From: Lepisosteus oculatus
Taxonomy: Eukaryota > Chordata > Actinopteri > Semionotiformes > Lepisosteidae
Direction: 5' to 3'
Assembly (NCBI RefSeq): GCF_040954835.1
Contig: NC_090699.1
Coordinates: forward strand, 19,663,817 to 19,727,816
Length of the DNA stretch: 64,000 nt
Under the pieces are notes generated by a model, which saw only the letters and a list, made by a program, of their open reading frames with translations, had not been told where the DNA came from and did not search any database. A program made the translations under genes and the position numbers. Positions 1-10,160 of this stretch are shown in pieces; position 1 is the stretch's first letter; each line of letters starts with the position of its first letter.

Positions 1-2248
1 TGCAATTGGAACCATAGCATTACCCTTACATTGTCAATTAGCAAGCAGTCAGGCACAAAGCCACTTCCAAACTGGAAATGATTACAGCAATTAAGTACTT
101 TGTTACACAAATGCCTAATGCACATGGCACTGGTAGCATTTAAGCATTAATTATTAATTAAAAAAACATTTCCTGCATTATGGTAACAATGAAATAAAAG
201 TTACTCAAAAACAGCAAACCTTTGTCAATTAAATGTAGCAATTGTATTAATGATCACACTAATGAATGAGCTGCTAATATTACAAAAGTTCCAATGTGTA
301 TTTTATAACAAACCCCTAGGCCTTTTAAAAGAACATCTTTGTCTCATCCGGTTAGATACTTAAATCAGAAGTATCCAAGTGCATTTCACAATCATTACCA
401 CAACATATGAAGATACAGAAACTGTGGAGACTACATTTCTTAAAACCTTCTTACAAAAATGTCAACACTTGTTATGCCAGTTACACAGAAGACATCAGAA
501 ATAAACCACATAACCTGAAAGAAATAAGTAGCCTATGGACCATACACATGGTGTAATTACAGGGACAGAAGCCGAAGAAAAAAGCTTACAACACGGCAGA
601 TAACCTTGGCACGTTCATTTGATTGCTGTCTCTGCTGCAAATAACCCTTAATTCTTAGCGATCTTTTTAAAACAATTCGTATTTCAGAGCTAATTAAAAG
701 TGCCCCTAAACTCCAAAAATGCTAAAGAGCGAAGGTGCTAAAATTCCATCACCATGGCTCAGGAAAAGTGATTGTGATGACTTTCTCCATCACATGGATC
801 AATATTTATATTATTCTTGTGTAATTGCTATTGGTTTTAGTGATAAATCCTAAACGAAGAACGGATCAACACCAGGGAAACACCAAACATAAGCGAAACC
901 TGTTTGTGATAGGATTACAGTAATGTGGCTGCAAAATCTAGTATATACTCCGAGCTCTCCGTTTACACATAATGGAGGGTTCGTTCTACACAACGAATGT
1001 TAGCAGACAGGAATTTATTTTTACTTTGACTCTTGTTTTGCAATAGATGTGTCACGTGGATGAAGTGTTTCTGACTTTCTCCTTCGCGAAATGGAAATAC
1101 TAAACTTCGGGAGCGAAGATGTGTATCTCATCGCGATCATGTAAACAACAGTAAACTGGAATTAAATCCCATACAGAAGGGTAAATGCGGCAAAAGCCTA
1201 ACTCTTTTGAATGTACCTTCCGACAATTCGGCCTGTTTCAGACGCGAAGTAACGAAATGAGCTAAAAAAGCAAAGTTTTATGTAGAATCCCCCTAGCTTC
1301 AGAGAACAGAAAATGACAATCGGGTTGAAGCCAAGACGTTGAATCATTTAGCGAATCACAGGGCACACAAGTTTTTTGTTACATATTCAGATTCCCAAAT
1401 CACTCCCGCAATCCAATGTTATCTAATGTAGATAATTAACGTGAAATAACAGCAGATTATTAAACTAGGCCCGAGTGGGGTGTGCTCGGTCGAGTACACG
1501 GATGGTTATTTTAGGAATACCACTGTAAACAAAAAGCATATTTTTAACCATGTGAGAACATGAAAACACGCCCAAACCATAATATCAACCATACAATGAA
1601 ATATTGTGCAAGTTTAGGAATGATATTTTCCTACCCCAGTCATTTTACAGACTTTAGTCCTGGACATGGGGAATGTAGTTCACGCGAGGTGTTTTTCGTC
1701 GCCTACAAAGGCAGTAACGCATTAAAGACAGATTGTAAAACATAAAGCCACAAAGATATGGGAAAAAAGCAGAACTCGGGTATATGCGAGATGCTTCTAA
1801 CACACCAAAGCAAACACTTTCTTTGTGAACCAGTGAACAATATATAACTTCAAGAAACACAAACTACCAGAACACCTACCGAGATTTGCTAGCCGCTGAA
1901 TCAGCACTGTTGGACGCTGGGAAACGAAGTCCATGAGCAAACGATCTGGTCTAAATTAGGGGCAGCTGTATATAACATTAAGTTCAAACTTGGACGGGGA
2001 ACCGGATCCCTTTTTTCTTAAACCGTTCTTTTTGCGGCAATACAAAATAGATGTAATCCGCGCCGGACAACGGAGTCATACTCCTAAAAAAACTACATCT
2101 ACCAGCAGAGTCCTGTCTGCCTCAGCCCCTTGCGCCTGCGCTGTTTGGTGCCTCTGTCCCTCAGGGCCTCAGTCTCTCGGGCAGGATTAAAGCCCCGGCC
2201 AAGGGATTTGTGGCTTGCCAGCTGTAGTTCTTGAGTGCCCCCTCTTAC
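1..2248 (-). other. dnajb12: dnajb12 first intron (3' part of gene lies off the left edge)
   Basis: Everything left of the dnajb12 exon 1 donor is read as its first intron on the minus strand. The next expected exon (linker ahead of the J domain) was not recognised on the minus strand, so it probably lies beyond position 1. The stretch is AT-rich, and the short open frames in it resemble no known protein. I see no repeat family in it that I can name. Confidence 0.5.
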
Positions 2249-2381
2249 CTTTTGTACTGTCTGTTGGAAACAGCTTCTGTGCCTTCTCTAGAAACCGAAG
2301 AGCTTTATCTGTCTGGTTATTCTTTATGGCCGCCGCGGCTATTTCGATGCAGCGCTCTGCTTCATCCCTGTTTGATTCCAT
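2249..2381 (-). CDS. dnajb12: DnaJ homolog subfamily B member 12, first coding exon
   Basis: This exon encodes the first 44 residues, beginning MESNRDEAERC and containing ALRFLEKAQKLFPT. That is the conserved N-terminus of DNAJB12, an ER-membrane Hsp40 that recruits cytosolic Hsp70 for membrane-protein quality control. The exon ends at a good donor (AG|GTAAGA, boundary at 2249) in phase 1. An in-frame ATG 13 codons upstream (2418-2420) has poor context (C at -3). The chosen ATG has G at -3 and G at +4 and matches the usual family start. The J domain, the transmembrane segment and the rest lie to the left of the window. The paralogue DNAJB14 is less likely, because it starts MEGNRDEAEKC and has a different helix sequence. 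Confidence 0.85.
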
Positions 2382-2675
2382 CGCGGAAATAGCGAGATCT
2401 CCGCTGGCCGGTTCCTTCATATGACGTCACACAGCCACTGAGTTCGGGCACACTATTTAGACGTCAAACGACAAGAGCAGCCCAGCACATGACCGAGAGG
2501 TTAGTCTTCCTATCGCAGGTATTAGTATCGATGTAGATCGCTTTATATCAGACGTGTATACCGCAGGTAAAATGTAAAAGTTTATGCGAGCATATCTGTT
2601 AATATGTGAAACGTCTAAGGAAGACCTGTAAGACCTGAGTTTAATTGGTTAAACCCATGGCAGATTGCCTTCTGA
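2382..2675. promoter_or_regulatory. Divergent promoter shared by dnajb12 (-) and trmt2b (+), with CRE
   Basis: About 300 bp separate the two divergent start codons. A full palindromic cAMP-response element, TGACGTCA, lies at 2422-2429, just upstream of dnajb12. GC and CpG content rise around 2300-2500 against an AT-rich surround. No TATA box was recognised. A bidirectional housekeeping-type promoter is inferred. A 5' UTR exon of trmt2b may lie here, but no convincing donor/acceptor pair was settled. Confidence 0.55.
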
Positions 2676-4157
2676 ATGATGGCATGGCTGTATCTAAGAT
2701 CCCCATGGTCACATTTGTTCCTGAAGCTGAAAAGACCAGGAGCTCTGTGTCCGTCTCCACGGTGCTCTGGCGGCTGTGTGGTGACGGATGGCAACCCAGA
2801 CCGCGGTGTTGACCAAACACGGCCTCAACAGAAGAGAAGGAAGAAGAAACGCCCGTCAGCCCTCAGTAATGAACATCTGTCCTGGGAGGAGAGGCTGGCC
2901 GATGCCGTGACCCCTCTCTGGAGGCTGAGCTACGAGGACCAGCTGCGGGTGAAGTATGAGGCACAGAGGACAGTCCTGCTTCGGCTGTCTGCCCAGCTGG
3001 CGCAGGGAGCCGACCCGCTGTCCCCTCTGCCCTGGACCAGCGGCCAGCTGGGCTTCCCCCTGCTGCCCATCCTGCCCTCGCCTGTCACAGACGGGTACAG
3101 GAACAAGTCCACCTTCTCGGTCAACAGAGGGCCGGACGGCAACCCGAAGACCGTGGGCTTCTACGTGGGGACTGGGAAGGCCCGGGATATCGTCTGTGTC
3201 CGCGGAGACCATCTCCAGAACATGCCGGCCAAGCACAAGCTGGTGGCGAGGTGCTATGAAGAGTTCATCCGGCTCTCCCCGTTGGAGCCCTGCCTCTTGT
3301 TCCACGAGGGAGGCCACTGGCGAGAGATAACCGTGAGGACCAACGCAGCGGGCAGCACCATGGCCATTGTGTACTTCCACCCTCAGCGCCTCACGCAGGA
3401 GGAGGTCTGCGCCCACAAAGCGGCCCTGGCGGACTATTTCGCTCGCGGCCCCGGGAAGGTCTGCCAGCTCGATTCGCTCTACTTCCAGGAGAGCTCCGGG
3501 ACCCGCTGCAGCCACGAGGACTCGCCATACCAGCTCCTGCGCGGGGAGCCCCACATCTACGAGGAGCTCCTGGGGCTGAGCTTCCGGATCTCGGCCGACG
3601 CGTTCTTCCAGGTGAACACGGGAGGCGCGGAGGTCCTGTACCGCGCCGTCGGGGAGCGGGGCTTCGCCGAGGGGGCGGGCACCCTGCTGGACGTATGCTG
3701 CGGCACGGGCGCCCTGGGCCTCTCCCTGTCCCGGAGGGCGCGGAAGGTCGTCGGCATCGAGGTGGTGGAGCAGGCAGTGCGGGACGCCCGGCACAACGCC
3801 GCGCTCAACGGCGTCCCCAACTGCCGGTTCCTGCCGGGCAAGGCTGAAGAGGTCCTGCCGGGACTGGTGCCCTCTCTGGGGTCGGAGCCGGACCTGCTGG
3901 CTGTGGTGAACCCCTCCCGCGCCGGGCTGCATTACCGCGTTACCCGGGCGCTGCGAAACTGCACTGCCCTCCGCCGGCTGGTCTACGTCTCCTGCAAGCC
4001 CGAAGGGGAGGCCATGAGGAACTTCCGGGACCTCTGTTGTCCCCCTGACGGGCAGAAGAAGCTCACTGGGCATCCCTTCGTCCCAACGTCCGCCACACCG
4101 GTGGACATGTTTCCTCACACCGCTCACTGTGAGCTGCTGCTGGTGTTCGAGAGATAG
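2676..4157 (+). CDS. trmt2b: tRNA (uracil-5-)-methyltransferase homolog B, apparently intronless
   Basis: A single open frame of 493 residues covers the whole protein. The family is the TrmA/RumA class of SAM-dependent RNA m5U methyltransferases. Human TRMT2B acts in mitochondria on U54 of tRNAs and on 12S rRNA. Visible landmarks are a basic, Arg/Lys-rich N-terminus that could serve as a mitochondrial presequence, WRLSYEDQL near residue 82, and RNKSTFSVN at 142-150. DAFFQVN is at 308-314 and the SAM-binding loop LLDVCCGTGALG at 337-348. The catalytic cysteine is Cys440 in VYVSCKP, and the likely general base is Glu486 in PHTAHCE. The motif that is DPPR in bacterial relatives reads NPSR here (412-415). 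Length fits the roughly 500-residue vertebrate protein. The start is the first ATG of the frame; an adjacent second Met is equally possible. The frame is very GC-rich. The lack of introns is unexpected, since I recall mammalian TRMT2B as multi-exon, so an intact retrogene is possible. Confidence 0.9.
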   Translation: MMAWLYLRSPWSHLFLKLKRPGALCPSPRCSGGCVVTDGNPDRGVDQTRPQQKRRKKKRPSALSNEHLSWEERLADAVTPLWRLSYEDQLRVKYEAQRTVLLRLSAQLAQGADPLSPLPWTSGQLGFPLLPILPSPVTDGYRNKSTFSVNRGPDGNPKTVGFYVGTGKARDIVCVRGDHLQNMPAKHKLVARCYEEFIRLSPLEPCLLFHEGGHWREITVRTNAAGSTMAIVYFHPQRLTQEEVCAHKAALADYFARGPGKVCQLDSLYFQESSGTRCSHEDSPYQLLRGEPHIYEELLGLSFRISADAFFQVNTGGAEVLYRAVGERGFAEGAGTLLDVCCGTGALGLSLSRRARKVVGIEVVEQAVRDARHNAALNGVPNCRFLPGKAEEVLPGLVPSLGSEPDLLAVVNPSRAGLHYRVTRALRNCTALRRLVYVSCKPEGEAMRNFRDLCCPPDGQKKLTGHPFVPTSATPVDMFPHTAHCELLLVFER

Positions 4158-4522
4158 CGGACACATCATTCGGCAGGGGAACAGGGGGACTTGTTCTCCG
4201 TAGAGAGAGCGAGAACAATTGTCAAGGCCGGCATCAGCTTCTAAATTCTTCTTATATAAATTATTGTTGAGTGTAATTTCTGTTTGTGATGTCTTCATTT
4301 TTACGCCTGCACCAATCAGCTCATTCGTTGAAGCTTTATTGCAAAGGCGTTTGCCCGTTTTTCAGAACTCGAATTGGGGAATGATATTGTATTGTCAGTG
4401 ACTTCTGCCCAAGTACCTCTTGGTTGAACATGGAATAACAGTCAATATTAAAATTAGAAATCTAACAATTTCCACATATATTCCACTAAATATTTGGTGT
4501 CATTGATAAATATGAATTGTTT

Positions 4523-4528
4523 AATAAA
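4523..4528 (+). terminator. trmt2b: Probable polyadenylation signal of trmt2b
   Basis: AATAAA lies 366 bp after the trmt2b stop codon, in AT-rich sequence. It is the first canonical hexamer in that direction. Use in vivo is inferred. Confidence 0.45.
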
Positions 4529-7500
4529 AAATATAGCAAACCTATAAGGAAAAACTCTAATCTGATTCTTTTGTATACTCTGAAATGCCTAAGCATCAGA
4601 TATTTTGGAGCCAGTGTCTTGGGAGGATGAAACCTCTACCAATGTCTCTTGGATATTGAGACAGTTCAGGTAGAATTTCTGGATCTAAATGAGGTACAAT
4701 CCAGGTTTATTCCAATATCTCATCACAAATATTGACTGTGTATAAAAAAATTAACATAATTATCATCATATAGAGTCCTTAAAGATGAATTTAATACTAC
4801 TAATAATAAATACTTTGCTACTTAATAGTTGATAATTTCCCTAATGTACTCCATTGATTTGTACTTAACCCCTGTTAAATTCATGGTAAGCAAGGTATTT
4901 GCACACTAGGGGGCGTTAGCCTACTAAGTGTTGATTTTAATTTGTTGAATGGTGCTTAGTACTGTAATAATTGCATATTTTTCCTTTATAGCCCTTTATC
5001 AGCAGATGTTCTACATAATCATGCAGTCTACTATCTACTATCTACTACTATCTTTTGTGTTTATGGCCTCTTCTTCCAGGAAAACATAATGGCTCTGTAA
5101 AACAGCTCAATTTCAGCCTTGTGTACATTTTAAAACTCTCAATTGGGAAAGACTGTATTGGCTAGGACAACTGAAATTTACTTTCAATTGAAATCATTAT
5201 CTCAAGAATGTATTTCCTTGTTTCTAGACACTGAGTACCTTCTACGCAGCACAAGGATGCATGGATGATACATTCATACCCGAGACAAAAATGTCTTCTT
5301 AGTGTCCAGAAGAAACATATATCAGCTGATTTCGCAGCTCTTACTCTGCATACATTACACTCTGCTAAGTCAACTGGAGAAGAGCCAACATACATTGAAA
5401 AGCATGGAAATGTTATAAAGCCAAGTTAATGTGAAGGATGCAAGTCACCATAATAGAAATTGTGCTTTATGTGTGCTTATTGAACGTCAGGGGTTCCCAT
5501 GTTGCTTTCAGCATGGCATGACAAACAGAGGTGACTGCAGTTCAACTTCTGTAACAGTTTGTACTTAGTTGCATAATAGGAGGTGCTGTTGAAGGTTATT
5601 GGCATCGCCAGCCACAGCTCTGCTGGCTCCCTCATCAGCTGACACACGCTTGTCTAGAAAAAAAACATAATTACAAAATTATTTGTTCTGCAAGGGCAAG
5701 ACAGTTATGTGTACAGGCACACATACAGTCACATAGAGGCATGCATTTATCATCTGAAATTGAGAATTTGGTCTACTTGTTAGCTCTTTGAAATGTCGTG
5801 CTCGCGTTGGAAGTATCAGAGAGAGAAAGTTTCTGTATCTTTTCGTGCTCATTGCTAAAGATGTCTTGTAATTCTATTTATGGTCTCCAAAGATATCTTC
5901 AGTTTAAAAAGCTCTATGGATTCTCTCCAGATACTTAATCAGCCACCTGGTGGGACACTGACTAGAAACTGGTGAAGTTTGTCCGCTCACTTTAACATGT
6001 TTTTGTAAAATTAAACACAAGCTGGCAACTTTGGCAGGAAGCGCTAGAGTACACTGTCACACGAAGTCTATTTCTGGAGCTGACAAAGCACAGGTGGCTC
6101 TGTTTGTTTTCTGAGTAATCTGAGATCAGGGGTGAGGAGAGAGTGGAGAATAGAAAAAGTGTTCACTTTTGTTTTTTTCCTTTTGTAAGGTTGCCACCTT
6201 TGCCTTCACATTGGATCTAACTGGTCTGATCTGTATAATACATCATGTAATTGCATTTGCTGTTGTGTGTTGTGTTACAGTATTGATTAGTGCGTTATTT
6301 TATATGCTCATAAAACATACACATGTGTTGAGCAGAAGGGCATAGGCTCCCAAACTCTAATTAGCTAAGGGCTCACTGATCTGCTTTGTCAGCTGAATCG
6401 CTAATGGAAAACTTTTTAAAACCGATTTAAATATTCATCATATCATTAAAGAACCTCCCCAAATTGGTAGAAAAACAACCCAAGGACAGTGCAGTATTAT
6501 TAAAGTTATATTGTGTTATTGTATCTCCCTATATGTCACAGTATTATTCAACTGTGGTGGATTAAAATTTCACTGATATTATGATAAACTGTGATACACA
6601 CTGTTGGTACTGCTGGTAAGGTACATGAAAGAAAAGAACACAAGTGTACAAATACAATAAATGCAAACTTATTGTAGTAAACTATCATAAGTTATGTCAT
6701 GTTCTAATACACGATGATCTGGGTGGTGAGAGTATGGAACAGGCTGTTGTGTAACTGTATTTCACACTTTCTGGTGCTTGAATGGCAAAATTGCATCTCA
6801 TGCATATATATTTCATTTATAGAAAAATACAACATTGCAAATCCAATCTGTCAGCCTTGTTCTGCACTTTGGACTGGAGATTACTAACAGGCCTCATCAA
6901 AAGATCGGGGAGAGATGATTGCTCAGTGAGATTCCTCTGTGAGGGGATGTCTCCAAGTGCCACAGGGCAGTTAGGACTCATAAATGTTATATGAAGGCTG
7001 TACAAATTATGAGCTTGAACTTTTTTTGTGTGTTTTTTTGTGTTTGGAAACAGCCGCGTTTTTTATTTACAACAGAAGTTGATTATCCTCATTAACATTT
7101 TATAGGAGCCCCATATCATAACAACCCTCTATGGACACTGGACTGCACTGAAGTGCACTCCTGCTACAAAATTGTCAACAAGCTGGCTCATTTGTAACTT
7201 GTAGACTTCAGACTCTGACATTACACAATACCACTAAAAGTTTCCTGTACTATTGTGCTGCCCATTATTCGGACTGGAATGAAATATGATCAAATAAATT
7301 CCATACATTCAAAATGAAACCTTCCTGCCAAATCATGTTGTGGTGGTTAGAAAATAATGCAAGAATTTTTTTGCCTGAGCTAGTAATGAAGAACAGGAAA
7401 TCTCAAAAGGGAGCATAATACTATTTCATTTTCTCAAAATGAAAATGCTGTGAATTAAAATGTTTCCAGGCTTACAGAATAGGAATAGAATCTTAGAATA

Positions 7501-7995
7501 TTGTTCTTGCATGTATTGTTTTACTGTTGTAAATAATTTAGGTGTTTGATTAAATAATGTTTATATCTTTGCACATTATGATTTGGCTTGATGAATATTT
7601 TAAACCCCCTTTCATGGCAAAGAATAGGGTCAGAGCTCATAATGCCTGGAATATGAAAGGCCGAATTGCCTGATATGACTGGAAAAAATAAAATACATAG
7701 TTCACAGTCCTGAATTATGACACAATTCACAGTGCAGTGAAACATAAGTATATTACACAATTTCCACCAGCCAGTAACGATGAGCAAAACAAGAACTGTA
7801 CTCTTTGACCAGCAAAGTTTGGTAACAGGGTATTAAGATAACTGATACTCCCTGACTTCGTGTTACAAGTTTCATTAAATTGTTTAAAAATAAGAGTGCA
7901 GTAATCAGTATACTGGGCCTCATATTTTACGTGTGTTTGTCTGTTTTTATTATTATTTCTCCAGTAATTTCTACATGACTGTCCAATACAGTATA
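4529..7995. other. Intergenic, no gene recognised
   Basis: This AT-rich stretch between trmt2b and the Tc1 element holds no open frame with recognisable homology. A CTCF-like motif (12 of 14 positions) lies at 4903-4916 on the plus strand. A short imperfect repeat of the unit tctac/tatctac lies near 5025-5055. T-rich simple sequence is at about 7020-7045. I could not name a repeat family here. Confidence 0.5.
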
Positions 7996-8170
7996 CAGTG
8001 CAGTCCATAAGTATTTGGACAGTGACACAGTTTTTGCTGTTTTGGCTCTGTACTCCAGCACATTGGATTTGAAATAAAACAATGACTATGAGGTTACAGT
8101 GCAGAATGTCAGCTTTAATTTGAGGATATTTACCTCTTTATTGGGTGAATCATATAGGAGTCACAGACCT

Positions 8171-8173
8171 TTT

Positions 8174-8216
<43 letters not shown>

Positions 8217-8741
8217 GCTTACACTTATATAGCGTTTTTCTGGACACTCCACTCAAAGCGCTTTACAGGTAATGGGGACTCCCCTCCACCACCACCAATG
8301 CGCAGCCCCACCTGGATGATGCGACAGCAGCCATAGTGCGCCAGAAGGCTCACTGCACATCAGCTATTAGTGGGGAGGAGAGCAGAGTAATGAAGCCAAT
8401 TCATAGATGGGGATTATTAGGAGGCCATGATTGGTAAGGGCCAATGGGAAATTTGGCCAGGATGCCGGGGTTACACCCATACTCTTTTTGAGAAACGCCC
8501 TGGGATTTTTAATGACCACAAAGAGACAGGACCTCGGTTTTACGTCTCATCCAAAGGACGGTGCCTGTATACAGTATAGTGTCCCCGTCACTATACTGGG
8601 GCATTAGGACCCACATAGACCGCAGGGTGAGCGCCCCCTGCTGGCCCTACTAACACCTCTTCCAGCAGCACCTCCCAGGAGCTGCTTAGCTTCAGTGGGT
8701 TGCCAGTTGTGAGTTGCAGGGTGATATGGCTGCTGGCGTTT
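8171..8741 (-). mobile_element. 5S rRNA-derived SINE (copy 1), inserted inside the Tc1 element
   Basis: Read on the minus strand, the element starts near 8740 with a head resembling 5S rRNA: GCCAGCAGCCATATCACCCTG, then CTGAAGCTAAGCAG and CTCCTGGGAGG. These correspond to the 5' end and to the internal promoter region of 5S rRNA. A body of about 400 bp follows. It ends in the words gcgctatataagtgtaagc and an (ATT)n tail, seen on the plus strand as (aat)n at 8176-8214. A short direct repeat (tttat) flanks the insertion. SINEs with 5S heads belong to the SINE3 class; transcription by RNA polymerase III is inferred. Confidence 0.85.
8631..8644 (-). promoter_or_regulatory. CTCF-type motif inside SINE copy 1
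   Basis: On the minus strand the bases match the CTCF core consensus CCASYAGRKGGCRS at all 14 positions. The motif sits just downstream of the 5S-like head. Binding is not shown by sequence. Confidence 0.55.
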
Positions 8742-8921
8742 ATGCATAGTTCTCCCATTTTAGGGGACCAAAAGTAATTGGACAATTGGCTGCTCAGTTG
8801 TTTCTTGGCCAGTTGTGTGTCGTTGCATCGTTAGTTCATGCACAAGAGAGCTAACAAAAGGTCTAGAGTTGATTCTAGATGTGGCATTTACATCTGGAGT
8901 CTGTTGCTGTTGTCTCTCAAC

Positions 8922-9972
8922 ATGTGGACCAAAGAAGTGTTAATGCCATTAAAGTGGGCCATCAGGAGGCTGAAAAATCAGAATAAATCTATCAGAGACA
9001 TAGCCAAAATATTAGGTGTGTCAAATCAACAGTTTGGTACACTGTTAAGAAGCACGAATGCACTGGTGAGCTTAGCAATAGCAAACGACCTGGTAGACAA
9101 CAGGAGACCACAGTAGTGGATGACCGAAGAATACTATTGTAAAGAAAAACCCCTTTTCAACTGTTGAACAGATCAGGAACTCTCTTCAGGATGTAGGCAT
9201 AGATGTGTCAAAGACTACCACAAAGAGAAGAATACACCACCATAATCTCAGAGGGTTCACCACAAGATGCAAACCACTGGTAAGAAAGGCCAGGTTACAG
9301 TTTGCTGAAAAGTACATAAAAAGCCTCTAGAGTTCTGGGACAATGTACAGAATGTACATCTGCCTTATGTACAGATGAGATGAAGATTAACCTGTACCAG
9401 AGTGATGGAAAGAGAAAAGTATGGAGAAAAAATGGAACTGCTCGTGATCCGAAGCAAACCACCTCATCTGTGAAACATGGTGAAGGTAGTGAAGGTAGTG
9501 TCATGGTTTGGGCATGTATGGCTGCCAGTGGAACTGGCTCACTTGTCTTCACTGATGATGTGACTCCAGACGGCAGCAGCAGGATGAATTCTGAAGTGTA
9601 CAGAAGCATCTTATCTGCTCAGATCCAACCAAATGCCTCAAAAATCATTGGACGGCACTTCACCTTGTAGCAGGACACTGATCCCAAACATACTGCTAAA
9701 GCAACTATGAAGTTTTTCAGGGCCATAAAGTGGAATGTTTTTAACTGGCCAAGTTAATCACCTGACCTGAGTCCCATTGAGCATGTATTTCACTTACTGA
9801 AGACAAGACTGAAAGCAAAAAGCCCCCCAAAACAAGCAGGAACTGAAAATGGCTGAATTACAGGCCTGGCAGAGCATCACCAGGAAAAATACCCAACATC
9901 TAGTGATGTCTATGGGTCGCAGACTTCAGGCAGTCATCAATTGCAAAGGATTTGCAAACATGCCAAATTTTA
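8922..9972 (+). pseudogene. Tc1 transposase, inactivated
   Basis: The plus strand shows the N-terminal helix-turn-helix (KSIRDIAKILGVS) and then the DDE domain. The first catalytic Asp is seen in MKINLYQSDGKRKVW context just after TDEM. The second lies in the QDTDPKH motif and the Glu in SPDLSPIEH. At least two nonsense codons interrupt the domain: TAG at 9668-9670 just before QDTDPKH, and TAA at 9755-9757 just before SPDLSPIEH. Both look like C-to-T changes of Gln codons. Frameshifts occur near 9110-9140, 9320 and 9840. A 9-bp tandem duplication lies at about 9482-9500. The start is placed at ATG 8922, matching the usual Tc1 start region. Confidence 0.85.
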
Positions 9973-10160
9973 TTAATGATTATGTTAATGTCAATTACAT
10001 TTGGTCCCATGAAATGAGGGGACTATGTATAAAAAGGATTGTGATTCCTATATGGTTCACCCAATATAGACGTAAATACCCTCGTAAATACCCTATTTCA
10101 AATCCAATGTGCTGGAGTACAGAACTAAAACAGCAAAAATTGTGTCACCTGTATGTGTGT

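Larger units (their letters stand above)
7996..10160 (+). mobile_element. Decayed Tc1-like DNA transposon with long terminal inverted repeats
   Basis: The left end starts CAGTGCAGTCCATAAG after a TA at 7994-7995, as expected for Tc1/mariner insertion. A long inverted repeat follows, including the segment around the words ctccagcacattgg. The inverted copy of that segment lies at about 10025-10150, where the same words appear on the minus strand. The right arm loses identity just inside the position where the outermost 28 bp or so should be, so the right tip is missing or mutated. The element carries a transposase pseudogene and was split by a 5S-derived SINE inside its left arm. It cannot be autonomous. 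Confidence 0.85.

Noticed and set aside
2856-4298. 480-codon open frame antisense to trmt2b
   Set aside because: It mirrors the GC-rich trmt2b codons on the other strand and has no recognisable domain; the trmt2b frame explains the sequence fully.
8838-9116. A live transposase gene
   Set aside because: Stop codons, frameshifts and a broken right terminus show that the Tc1 copy is dead.
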